Positions 5,901 through 11,200 of a stretch of 12,813 nucleotides of DNA are shown here, one piece after another. A program made the position numbers and the translations under genes. This DNA is from Baffinella frigidus (lineage: Eukaryota > Cryptophyceae > Cryptomonadales > Baffinellaceae). Positions within the stretch are counted from its first letter, which is position 1, and every line of letters begins with the position of its first letter. A model generated the notes under the pieces. That model was given only the letters and a program-made list of their open reading frames with translations. It was not told where the DNA came from and searched no databases. The stretch is taken from assembly GCA_026770585.1 (NCBI GenBank), contig MU647233.1, forward strand, positions 10,911 to 23,723, written 5' to 3'.

Positions 5901-7209
5901 CAGCGTGCCGGCCGCGTCGCTCGAGTCCACGCGCGCGATCAGCGGCTGCGCCGCCCCCTGGTGACGCATTTTGAAAAAATGGTTTCAGAAAAGGGGGCAA
6001 GGAAAGGAGGGGGGGAGGAGGGGGGAAGGGGGAGGGGGGGACGGGGGGAACCTGGTTGATCGTGCGCAGCGAGTCGAACGCGGGCGAGGCCTGCCGCACC
6101 AGCGTCAGCTTCGTGGCCTTCGCCGCCGCCGCGCTCTTGATCACGCACCGCCCCGTCGTCGAGTTGTACGCCTCGAACGCGAACTCCGCGGCAGGATGGA
6201 GCCCCGCGTAGCCTGTGGGGGAGGCAGCGAGCCAGGGGAAGGCGCCCTCGAAGACGAAGCACGAGTACGCCCCGGGCGTGGTGGAGAAGCCCGAGCCATG
6301 CACGGTGACGTCCTGCCCGAAGGCGTTGAGCGTCACGTCGGAGAGGCGGAACATGTCCTCCTCCAGGAACAGCTTGCGCGCGCGCCCCGTCGACTCCGGG
6401 ACCAGCACCGCCGCGCCAGCCGCGTCCAGCTTCGTCACGGACAGCTCGACCTCGGTCGCTGCACGCGTCGAGCCCCAGTCCGTCGTGTTGCACTTGAACT
6501 GGCTGTACGATGCCCCCGCCCCGGCGGTGACCACCAGCCTGCGCGCGGCGGTGGGAGTCAGCGCTGTCCCCGCTGCGGCGGCGGCGGGTTAACCGCTGCT
6601 GAGGGGGGGGGGCGGAGCAGCACACGCAGCTGCAGAAGACCGAGGAAAGTGTTTGGCGGGGGCAGAGCCAGGAGCAGCTGTGTGGGCAGGAGGGAGGAGG
6701 ATGCAGGAAGCGGGCCAGTCGCGTACCTGCCCATTGTCGGCGCCCCCAGATTTCCTGCCGCATCCACGAAATTGCAGGCGAAGCACCTGCGCAGCATTGG
6801 CACACCCACTCAGACGAGGCGCTTGCCCTGCCCACCCCCCAGCCCTGGCAGCCAGCGGGCTACACCTGGAGTCTGGCGGCGGGACTCTGCGCCACCGCGG
6901 GGCTGCACTTGCCGCTCAGCAGCCTGGAAACCACCACCCCGGGGCGGGAGCTTACGGATCGTGACCGGCTGGGCACTGCGTGAACAGCCCTTCGATAGTG
7001 AGCTCGAAGCCGCCCCCAGCGCCCCGGACGATCGTCCCAGCGAAGCTCCCGGCGCCTCCTGAATTGGTTACTCTAGTGTCGAAAATGTTCCATGTGTTCC
7101 CCTCGGCGCAAGGCAGCAGCGCGCACACCAGCAGCAGCAGCAGCGCCGCCACGGCGCGTCTGCCGCGTCTCCCAGCCAGCATCCCACTCAACAAGAACCC
7201 CTCCCCCAA
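34..7209 (-). CDS. Gene A: secreted or surface IPT/TIG-domain protein, 10 exons visible, 3' end outside window
   Basis: The sequence shows an ATG at 7207-7209 followed by a leucine-rich signal peptide, then ten open segments bounded by GT donors and AG acceptors. Segment lengths are 254, 60, 487, 130, 512, 57, 72, 55, 90 and 59 nt. Junction phases (2,2,0,1,0,0,0,1,1) agree throughout, giving 592 codons. Two IPT/TIG-like immunoglobulin folds are recognisable at residues about 170-250 (GSGF, then Y-x-C-x-F) and about 308-390 (GAGF, then Y-x-C-x-F, then CVTPAW). Later residues resemble beta-sandwich repeats (FNFSLGWEGYAYKICV) and a CFFVVVPKC cysteine motif. IPT/TIG folds usually occur in cell-surface, wall or extracellular proteins; the exact role is unknown. 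The gene runs divergently from gene B. The 5' five exons are solid; the 3' five are short, lie in repeats and rest on phase agreement. No transcript is available, so alternative splicing or 3' decay is possible. Confidence 0.7.
104..300 (+). repeat. Degenerate telomere-type repeat block 1
   Basis: Runs of TTTAGGG variants (GGGTTTAGGGTTAGG, GGATTTAGGGGGTTT) with the G-rich strand on plus. A left chromosome end would read CCCTAAA on plus, so this is interstitial. It lies inside gene A intron 9. Confidence 0.8.
289..420. repeat. Direct repeat, copy 1 (copy 2 at 598-695)
   Basis: Both copies share GAGGTACGATGAGG, GCTGAGGGTT, AAGGTTTCGGG and TTGATTTGAGTTAGTTTGTG in the same order. Copy 1 carries about 30 extra bases before the last block. 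The shared TACGATG core is the inverse of the exon 9 donor edge, so the block probably derives from that edge. Confidence 0.65.
598..695. repeat. Direct repeat, copy 2
   Basis: Partner of the block at 289-420. It is preceded at 571-600 by another degraded exon 9 donor edge (GGTACCATCATAACGG, then CGGGCGCCTGG). Confidence 0.65.
674..740. repeat. Perfect 22-bp inverted repeat
   Basis: The arms 674-695 and 719-740 are exact reverse complements (TTTGATTTGAGTTAGTTTGT...) around a 23-nt AT-rich loop. A third arm with one change lies at 764-785. Confidence 0.85.
789..837 (-). repeat. Copy of exon 9 donor edge
   Basis: 49 bases match 984-1032 with two differences, including the GATG|GTACC splice donor. 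The two copies flank the fold-back at 837-980, so the arrangement is either a very long target duplication or a segmental copy. Confidence 0.8.
837..980. mobile_element. Fold-back element with GCCGAGCGAG ends
   Basis: About 144 bp with inverted ends GCCGAGCGAG (837-846) and CTCGCTCGGGC (970-980). Inside are a short hairpin (CAAGGTCG / CGACCTTG, 867-887) and a CCGTAGGGGCAT-GGGGGG segment that recurs inverted at 2669-2691. There is no coding capacity, so it resembles a non-autonomous MITE. Confidence 0.6.
989..1078 (-). CDS. Gene A exon 9: beta-sandwich-like segment
   Basis: Encodes LLRFNFSLGWEGYAYKICV, then SARQAPVRYD, between TCCCACACCAG| and GATG|GTACC. It enters and leaves in phase 1. The G-x-E-G-Y-x-Y-x-x-C-V pattern resembles cadherin or fibronectin-type strands in large algal surface proteins. 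Both edges are duplicated nearby: the acceptor edge at 1129-1200 and the donor edge at 789-837, about 748-762 and 571-600, each with its splice-site dinucleotide. Confidence 0.65.
1046..1200 (-). repeat. 83-bp tandem duplication of exon 9 acceptor edge
   Basis: 1046-1117 and 1129-1200 are near-identical. Each holds the end of the telomere-type intron, the CACACCAG acceptor and the first exon residues (LRFNFSLGWE). The outer copy is cut off after GWE and is presumably a decoy. Confidence 0.75.
1082..1284 (+). repeat. Degenerate telomere-type repeat block 2
   Basis: TTTAGGG, TTTGGGG and TTAGGG variants run to the exon 8 donor, interrupted by the duplicated exon 9 edge. On the gene strand this is a C-rich tract directly before the exon 9 acceptor and could serve as its polypyrimidine tract. 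Confidence 0.8.
1289..1343 (-). CDS. Gene A exon 8 (55 nt), tentative
   Basis: An open segment between CCGTGTGCAG| and |GTAACC. Read in phase 0 it gives PSSLLWTSSTSRTTSDIT and leaves one G, exactly the phase shift (0 to 1) needed to join exon 7 to exon 9. Another frame (VESAVDIKHKPHHVRHH) is also open and looks protein-like, so the assignment rests on phase only. Confidence 0.35.
1390..1462. mobile_element. Truncated copy of the 4873-5040 fold-back family
   Basis: Shares TTAATAGGGTAACG, CCTGAA, GGGTAGTTAGGCCTACGG and ATTGCCTA in order with the right arm of the element at 4873-5040 (as reverse complement). Only one arm is present. Confidence 0.7.
1482..1563 (+). repeat. Conserved 80-nt hairpin sequence, copy 1
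   Basis: Imperfect stem CTCTGGGGAGGTC / GGACCTACCCAGAG followed by a second palindromic part ending GTATACAACGTATAC. It is almost unchanged in the copies at 3405-3484 (inverted) and 12440-12521, although the surroundings differ. It may be an RNA-like unit or an element core; no known RNA is recognised. Confidence 0.75.
1621..1771. mobile_element. Fold-back element
   Basis: The 32-bp arms 1621-1652 and 1740-1771 differ at two positions (CCCACGCGACGATAGCCTGC...). The centre has a second hairpin (GCGGACG-GAGTG-CGTCCGC). The right half recurs at 1901-2008. Confidence 0.8.
1678..2008. repeat. 108-bp direct duplication flanking an element
   Basis: 1678-1785 and 1901-2008 align without gaps, with scattered substitutions. 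The insert between them (1786-1900) is the partial fold-back at 1786-1882. CACCTGGAGCGYGT occurs a third time at 1886-1899. Confidence 0.8.
1786..1882. mobile_element. Partial copy of the AGCTCTGCCTGAG fold-back family
   Basis: The right end GGACGAGCCAGAA...CTCAGGCAGAGCTAG and the internal GGGCGAATAGAAAGCCTT match the full-length copy at 8755-8871. The outer left end is missing, leaving only GGCTCGTCC (1786-1794). Confidence 0.75.
2076..2320 (+). repeat. Degenerate telomere-type repeat block 3
   Basis: GGGTTTAGGGTTTGGGGTTT-type variants with perfect TTTAGGG heptamers near 2150-2225, drifting to GGGTCTAGGG and GGGTTGAGG toward 2310. It ends at the GTACC donor of a damaged exon 7 copy. Confidence 0.8.
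2326..2655 (-). repeat. Damaged exon 7 copies with 36-bp tandem repeat
   Basis: Two units (2326-2518 and 2519-2655) each hold an exon 7-like piece (DLFCPGNSSCGIRLPKSAV, and DLFCLGNSSFD cut short) followed by 36-bp repeats at 2381, 2417, 2453 and at 2556, 2592. Each repeat encodes about RNPFEVRCVV and carries its own TTCAG. Incoming phase would be 2, so these copies do not fit exon 6 and are probably non-functional. Confidence 0.65.
2639..2691. repeat. CCTACGGTAGG / CCGTAGGGGCAT repeat fragment
   Basis: Joins a CCTAGGACC-CTACGGTAGGC piece, shared with the 4873-5040 element, to CCGTAGGGGCATGGGGGGTT, which appears inverted at about 898-918 inside the 837-980 element. This suggests the two element families recombined. 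Confidence 0.55.
2726..2797 (-). CDS. Gene A exon 7 (72 nt)
   Basis: Encodes DTHGADLFCLGNSSFDIRLP followed by KSAL, phase 0 at both ends. It follows CCAAACCAG|, a splice acceptor made from the telomere-type repeat, and precedes |GTAACC. Two further partial copies lie at 2326-2380 and 2520-2556, where the peptide is PGNSSCGIRLPKSAV or is cut short after NSSFD. Which copy is spliced in vivo cannot be told from sequence. Confidence 0.45.
2800..3086 (+). repeat. Degenerate telomere-type repeat block 4 (gene A intron 6)
   Basis: GGGTTT(G/A)GG runs (2800-2890) pass into GGGTTGA heptamers (2885-2940) and then mixed TTTAGGG. The stretch 2997-3046 contains short inverted CCCTAAA/TTTAGGG pairs. The block forms intron 6 of gene A, from GTATCT at 3086 to the CCAAACCAG acceptor at 2798. 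Confidence 0.75.
3087..3143 (-). CDS. Gene A exon 6 (57 nt), original or first of four copies
   Basis: Encodes VLRRTDELPAQLFLDEVAL between CCGGGTGCAG| and |GTATCT, phase 0 at both ends. The xxLFLDEVALV pattern looks like the last strand of a jelly-roll-like domain begun in exon 5. Three damaged copies lie in intron 5 (about 3240, 3340 and 3562), and this copy is the least damaged. If the donor is not used, the frame runs into telomere-type repeat and stops at 3048-3050, giving a 512-residue protein. Confidence 0.5.
3102..3700. repeat. Four-copy array around exon 6
   Basis: Units start near 3102, 3239, 3340 and 3562. Each has an exon 6-like GC-rich part (GAGGAAGAGCTG...CCGCAACACCTGCACCCGG), then an AT-rich part of TTTAATTA-type words, then GCAGCGAAATTTACTAC. 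Unit 3 lacks its first bases and is split by the conserved hairpin sequence at 3405-3484. On the gene strand each following unit begins after GTAGTAAAT, which could act as a splice donor. Confidence 0.75.
3405..3484 (-). repeat. Conserved 80-nt hairpin sequence, copy 2 (inverted)
   Basis: Reverse complement of 1482-1563 with very few changes. It lies inside unit 3 of the exon 6 array, between TGATTTAT and ACCTGGATCC, so it appears to have moved or been copied as a discrete unit. Confidence 0.75.
3720..3956. mobile_element. Large fold-back element
   Basis: Outer arms 3721-3744 and 3932-3955 (TTGTAGATTTCGGG, then GAGCGCGGA) differ at two or three positions. The similarity continues inward through CAGGTCGGGGG and the poly-A/T blocks. 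The middle is AT-rich with no coding capacity. TTGCTTTACTATTACAGGTA directly to its left recurs at about 12381-12400. Confidence 0.75.
4024..4535 (-). CDS. Gene A exon 5: second IPT/TIG-like domain
   Basis: Residues 311-481. The acceptor CCTCACAG| completes a glycine codon and is followed by LDTGGDALTLVGAGF (312-326), LTYTCTF (330-336) and ELRCVTPAW (370-378), an almost textbook TIG pattern. The second half (from about residue 400) is a beta-rich stretch ending QWDGVAPTADE. The donor is GAG|GTGCGT. If the frame were read through the donor it would enter the AT-rich fold-back at 3720-3956 before stopping, which is unlikely to be coding. GC content exceeds 70 percent. Confidence 0.8.
4521..4820 (-). 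repeat. Duplicated exon 5 acceptor edge
   Basis: 4521-4629 and 4660-4820 both carry CGCCCGTGTC(C/T)AGCCCTGTGAGGGTGTTCG, including the CCTCACAG acceptor, followed by GAGCA(A/G)GGGTGG and GGCGAGTC(T/G)CTGCAG. A third copy of the CAGGTCTCTGCAGGA part lies at about 5134-5150. The copy at 4660 is a decoy acceptor inside intron 4. Confidence 0.7.
4873..5040. mobile_element. Fold-back element, CCTACGG family
   Basis: Arms 4873-4946 and 4967-5040 pair over about 74 bp with few mismatches (GGGGTAGTTAGGC, ACGGCATTGCCTAGGACC, TCCTACCGTAGGCCGAG) around a 20-nt loop. A one-armed relative sits at 1390-1462. Confidence 0.9.
5207..5234. repeat. GC-rich hairpin
   Basis: CACCTCCTGCAG (5207-5218) pairs perfectly with CTGCAGGAGGTG (5223-5234). 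A second perfect 8-bp stem (CGCCTCAG / CTGAGGCG, 5181-5206) lies directly before it. Confidence 0.8.
5440..5597. mobile_element. Fold-back element, GGACCAAATCG family
   Basis: Ends AACCCTC...GGACCAAA and TTTGGTCTTGGCGTGAGGG. It shares TGTTCCCAAAAG, TGATTTT and CCAAGATTGGGACTT with the copy at 10208-10341. The centre is a 24-nt perfect palindrome (5523-5546: TAGCCGGTCGAA / TTCGACCGGCTA). Confidence 0.8.
5601..5701. mobile_element. Fold-back element
   Basis: Arms beginning GTGGATCT (5601) and ending ATCCAC (5701) pair through CTGGGGATACTA, CCCATGTAGGAT and ACCG, with a short loop near 5650. It is directly adjacent to the 5440-5597 element, sharing GTGAG at the join. Confidence 0.85.
5828..5957 (-). 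CDS. Gene A exon 4
   Basis: Residues 268-310 (GAAQPLIARVDSSD...) ending WTTMSILS. The acceptor is CGTCACCAG| and the donor is CTCTCAG|GTCATA. It enters in phase 0 and leaves in phase 1. Its last residues form the lead-in strand of the second TIG-like domain completed by exon 5. The GC content falls abruptly just beyond the donor, as expected at an exon edge. Confidence 0.75.
6052..6538 (-). CDS. Gene A exon 3: first IPT/TIG-like domain
   Basis: Residues 105-267. The acceptor is GCGCGCAG| and the donor is CAACCAG|GTTCCC, next to a pyrimidine-rich intron start. The TIG-like fold begins near LSDVTLNAFGQDVTVHGSGF (residues 170-189), continues with YSCFVF (196-201) and ends around TTGRCVIKS (232-240), matching the usual glycine-rich turn and core cysteine pair. 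Codon use is strongly GC-rich with third positions mostly C or G, unlike the flanking introns. Confidence 0.8.
6727..6786 (-). CDS. Gene A exon 2 (60 nt)
   Basis: A 60-nt exon between TGCGCAG| and |GTACGC in the gene strand. It enters and leaves in phase 2, so it keeps the frame from exon 1 to exon 3. It encodes CFACNFVDAAGNLGAPTMG. Intron 1 is 169 nt (6787-6955) and intron 2 is 188 nt (6539-6726). A direct exon 1 to exon 3 join would also keep frame, so cassette skipping is possible. Confidence 0.7.
6956..7209 (-). CDS. Gene A exon 1: start codon and signal peptide
   Basis: Codes for residues 1-84. The N-terminus is MGEGFLLSG followed by an arginine-rich stretch (GRRGRR) and a hydrophobic core (AVAALLLLLVCALL), then PCAEG with a likely signal-peptidase cut near CAEG/NTW. 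The mature part begins NTWNIFDTRVTNSGGAG and ends CPAGHD. The donor reads CC|GTAAGC in the gene strand, leaving two nucleotides of a proline codon (phase 2). No in-frame upstream Met is needed, because the signal peptide fits this start well. Confidence 0.8.
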
Positions 7210-7823
7210 GCGACGCGTTGACTAAAAACATTCTGCCCAAGGTTATGAGCCCCTTGGAGACAGGTTATGAGTTCGTGGGTTCCGCGCGACGCTGGGCTGT
7301 GTAGTAAACACGGTGAAAAACTTGAAAACTGACGACCTCTTTTCGGGTCGTCCACGTGTAGTAAATTCTTTTTTTTGGTATGGGCTGGAAAAGTTAAGTC
7401 GTCCCAAAATTCAATTTCTGGTACTAAATTCAAGAATGAGCCTTGCCGTCCGGAATACGGACGTGCGTCCATCTACTCTACCAATTTGTACTACAAAGTG
7501 CCAAATAATAGAAGGACTCATCTGGATTTGGGTCACAGCTCGTCGTCGAGAGGGCCGACAGCTTCTTCGCTTGCTCTCTCTCGCCTCCAATGCCGCACGC
7601 CACCGCTCGCAGGTATAGCAGCGGCAGGGACCGCCCGCCTCACCGACTGTCCGCGATGAGTGTCTCTGGGTTGCGCCGCAGGGACAGCCTGCTTCGCAAC
7701 AAGTCGAACAGCCTGGTTCGCAACAAGTCGTTGCGAACCAGGCTCCTCCCATGCCGTCATCTCCTCCTCCCATGCTGGCATCTCCTCCTCCCATAACATC
7801 TCCTCCTCCCATCTCCTCCTCCC
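7210..7823. promoter_or_regulatory. Shared upstream region of two divergent genes
   Basis: The gene A start lies at 7209 and the gene B frame starts at 7824 or 7851, so the regulatory sequences of both should lie here. Visible are a doubled GGTTATGAG (7243 and 7265), two direct TGTGTAGTAAA copies (about 7299 and 7354), hairpins GACGACC/GGTCGTC (7331-7352) and CGTCCG/CGGACG (7447-7463), and tandem CTCCTCCCAT. I cannot identify a TATA box or start site. Confidence 0.45.
7686..7744. repeat. Tandem repeat ending in a 14-bp hairpin
   Basis: AGCCTG(C/G)TTCGCAACAAGTCG occurs twice, 24 bp apart. The second copy pairs with TTGCGAACCAGGCT to make a perfect 14-bp stem (7710-7723 and 7731-7744) with a 7-nt loop. 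Confidence 0.8.
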
Positions 7824-7827
7824 ATGA
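7743..7827 (+). repeat. CTCCTCCCAT tandem repeats
   Basis: About five copies of CTCCTCCCAT with short spacers (ATGCCGTCAT, ATGCTGGCAT) directly before the gene B start region. The pyrimidine-rich strand is in the direction of gene B, consistent with a 5' leader or promoter tract. Confidence 0.7.
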
Positions 7828-7850
7828 CCCCGCCTTGCCGACTGCCCGCG

Positions 7851-8208
7851 ATGAACCTCTCCGGACAGCCTGGTTCGTGTTGCGCAGCATCCTGGCGTAT
7901 CCCTTCATCCTCCGCTCTGACGCCACACCCATGTACACACAGCGTGCTGCTCGCCATTCTCGCCCTCCAGCTGAACGTCGCGAGCGCGTTTCAACCTTCT
8001 ACGCTCTTCTCTCTCTCTTCCCTGTCGCGCCAACGCTCGCGCTGCAGCGCGCCCCAGCTCCGGCCCGGCTCCCTTCGCATCGAGGGGGAGGGGGGGGGGG
8101 CTCGCGGGGGGAGACTGGAGAGATGGGCGGGCGGGAAGTGGGAGGGGGAGGTGGAAGATGAAAAGGCTGAGCGCATCGAGTCTGTGAAGGCGGGAGTGCT
8201 CGCTGCAG
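7851..8208 (+). CDS. Gene B exon 1: signal and plastid transit peptide
   Basis: Frame open from 7824, with Met at 7824 and 7851; I use 7851 (MNLSGQPGS), but neither sits close to the signal peptide. The hydrophobic core VLLAILALQLNVASA ends before FQPSTLFSLSSLSRQRS, fitting ASAF-type bipartite targeting. A poly-G region (about 8083-8110) encodes a Gly/Glu-rich linker and is a likely spot for frameshift or assembly error. The last residues, ERIESVKAGVLAA, end one nucleotide into a codon. The next two bases are GC, not GT. The frame continues to a stop near 8384 through the fold-back at 8253-8361, which I consider non-coding. Confidence 0.6.
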
Positions 8209-11200
8209 GCACGCCGCGCCGTTCCAACCCCGGCACCACCACTAGCCCTTTGAGGTGGCTCAAATGCTGCTCTGGGGCATTTTCGATTTACCTTGGATCG
8301 GGGTCGGATCTGACCCCGATCCAAGGTAAAATCGAAGACCTTCCAGGGCACTATGTGAGCCACTTGGCATCTCTGGTGGCATGAAGCACCATGGCTTCCC
8401 CACGCTTAAAAAAGTATTTAGCCGTAGATGGACAGTTAATTTGTACTGGATATCCTCCTTCAGAACTAATAATGCCGGCTAAATGGTTTTAATGATGAGA
8501 CGAAACCGAGTGGGACAGAGCTAGGCTTCACCGCGGAATTTGAGCTCCGATTTAGTTCAGCCCGCGTTTCCTAGCTCTGCCTGAGTTCAAATTTGGTCTC
8601 GTAGATAGAGTGCCCCCCCCGAAATTTCACAGGTGAATTTCATGGGGGAGTGTCAAAATTCACCTGTGAATTTTGGGGGGGGGCACTCTTTCTACGAGAC
8701 CAAATTGAACTGGGACAGAGCTGAAGTTCCGATTAAGTTCAGCGCGCGTTTCTTAGCTCTGCCTGAGTTTTATTCTGGCTCGTCCTACAAAGTGTTGAAT
8801 AGCAGGACTCCATAACAAACGGGCGAATAGAAAGCCTTGCGGACGAGCCAGAATGAAACTCAGGCAGAGCTGGGTTTCTGCCGTGCCAGGGGAGGGTTTC
8901 TTTCCACGGTGCAGCCGTGAGACTGCCACGATTTCATACGCAAACACTTACAATTTATAAACTGGGTTCAATGAAATTTACTACACAAAACGATCTTTAA
9001 TAGTAATATTAAAGCAGACGTGTAGTAATTTTGATTGAAATCCAGTTTATAAATTTTAAGTGTTTGCGTATGAGATAGCCACACCCGCCCTCTAGCTCTG
9101 GGCCTTTTCAGCAACTGCACGGGCGTAAGCATAACGTTTCGACTGTCCAGCTCTGTCCCAGTTCAATTTGGTTTCGTAGATAGAGTGCCCCCCCCGAAAT
9201 TTCACAGGTGAATTTCAGGGGGGGGGGGGGCAAAAATTCACCTGTGAAATTTCGGGGGGGGCACTCTATCTACGAGCCCAAATTGAACTGGAACAGAGCT
9301 AGGCCCTTACCTTTGCACGTCGAGGTGGTTTCCAACTGCATGGGAGTTCACGCTGAAACATTGCAGCGTTCCACACGAGAATGCTAGAGGGGCCTACATG
9401 AAGTCGATGTGCTTTTAAAGGTGGGCATTTGTGTAGTAACTCTCGTTGATTGGTCGCTCAACTCTGCAAATATTGCACAGTCACGAGGTCGGAACACCCT
9501 ATCCTGGTACAAATATTCACAACCCCACATATAAATAGGCCCCTCTAGCATTCTCGCGTGGTACGCATTTTCTCGCAGTGCCGTCTTCTTGTTCGAGTTT
9601 CTATCGCCGTCTCAAGATCCCTAAGTGCTCTCTCACACTCTACGCTGCATCCTCTTCACAGTGGCGGGGAGCATCGCGGCGGGGCCAGCGCCCCCCCTGC
9701 AGACGGAGGCCTTCTTCCCTTCAGACGACCAAATATGGTCTTCGTGGAACGTAGCCCTTTTCGCCTCCGGGTGCGGTGCGTATTTTCTCTCAGGTCATGA
9801 TTGAGTTTCTTTCTGTCGCCGTTTCAAGAACAATGAAGTCCCCTCTCACACTCTACGCTGCATCCTCTTCACAGTGGCAGGGAGCATCGCGGCGGGGCCA
9901 GTGGCCCTCCTGCAGACGGAGGCCTTCTTCCCATCGTGTAGTAACTTTCGTTGATTGGTCACGCAACTCTGCATATATTGCACAGTCACGAGGTTGGAAC
10001 ACCCTATCCTGGTGCAAATATTTACAACCCACATATAAATAGGCCCAACCCCACATGTAAATCGGCCATCCTCTTCACAGTGGCGGGGAGCATCGCGGCG
10101 GGGCCAGTGGCCCTCCTGCAGACTGAAGCCTTCTTCCCATCGGCGGCCTTCACGCCGCAATGGGAGCTCCAGGCCAGTCCGCCCAGCATCACCAACCCTC
10201 ACACAAGGACCAAATCGATTGATTCCGCCCTGTTCCCAAAAGCTGATTTTGTACCAAGATTGGGACTTAAGTTAACACGGCCCTTCGATTTCGGGGGGTC
10301 TGCCTGGGTAAATCCGAGGTCTGAAAATTGACGATTTGGTCTTCGGCCTTCACGCCGCAATGGGAGCTCCAGTCGAGTCCTCCTAGAGCGTTTGCGGTAA
10401 TTGTTGTCCGTTTTGGACGTACGGTTTTCCGGTTTTCCGGTTTTTTAAAATGTTGTAAAGGTCGTTGAATGTTTTAAATGGACACTTCTCTGGTACGAAT
10501 GAATCGGGGGGGGGGGCAAATGAAAACCGGAAAACCGGAAAACCGCACGTCCAAAACGGACAACAATTACCGCAAACGCTCTAGCATCACTCTATCCGGG
10601 GAAACCTGTTTTTCTTTCATTTCCTAGCAACGAAAATCACTACAAAAATGCTTTAATATTACTAGTAAGGACGAATTGTGCAGTAATTTTTGTTGCGGGG
10701 AAATGAAAGAAAAATAGGTAGCCCCGGACGCCGCAATGAGAGCTCGAGGTGAGACCTTCCCACGTTAGATTCCTCGTGGGGGTTCGGCTCTTTCCACCAA
10801 CCCTCACTGGAGGACCAAATCGACGATTGTTTGAGCCGTTTCCTTCGGACAGAGGGGTCGAATCCGACCCCTCCGTAAGGGAAATCCGAGATCTTAAAAT
10901 CAACGATTTGGTCCTCGGCCTTCACGCCGCGATGGGAGCTCCAGTCGAGACCTCCATAGATAACTAACTCAGCTCCCTAATCAGCGTTTTCGTTTAATTA
11001 GGAGGCCGTATTGAATTTACTATGCCCTAACTGATTTCGCATATGCAACCTCGTATTGAAAAGGAAGTGATTCAGTGATCTTCCGAGATGAGATGCGGCC
11101 GCACCTCCTGGCTCTGTCCCACTTGATTTCGTCTCATCATTCAAAAAAAAATAGCCGTGGATGGACAGTGAATTTGTACTGGAGGTCCTCCTTTAAAAGT

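Larger units (their letters stand above)
9431..10046. repeat. 110-bp direct duplication (9431-9542 and 9936-10046)
   Basis: Both copies run GTGTAGTAACT, TCGTTGATTGGTC, TATTGCACAGTCACGAGGT, GGAACACCCTATCCTGGT and CACATATAAATAGGCCC with few changes. A short third piece (CCACATGTAAATCGGCC) follows at about 10050-10067. Confidence 0.85.
8209..10080 (+). other. Gene B intron 1
   Basis: 1872 nt of nested fold-back elements (8253, 8410, 8573, 8755, 8934, 9149, 9371) followed by two earlier copies of exon 2 with their acceptor tracts. No independent gene is seen. It starts GCACGC and ends CTCTTCACAG. Confidence 0.5.

Noticed and set aside
5971-7062. Long plus-strand open frame (363 codons)
   Set aside because: It lies antisense to gene A exons 1-3 and reads as Arg/Gly-rich low-complexity sequence, the usual shadow of GC-rich coding DNA.
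9530-9537. TATA box (and its copy at about 10034)
   Set aside because: TATAAATA is within a duplicated element interior in gene B intron 1, with no start codon and gene behind it.
9846-10202. Minus-strand frames with REEGFSLQEGHWPRRDAP
   Set aside because: They are the reverse of the triplicated exon 2, whose plus-strand frame has an acceptor and joins exon 1 in phase.
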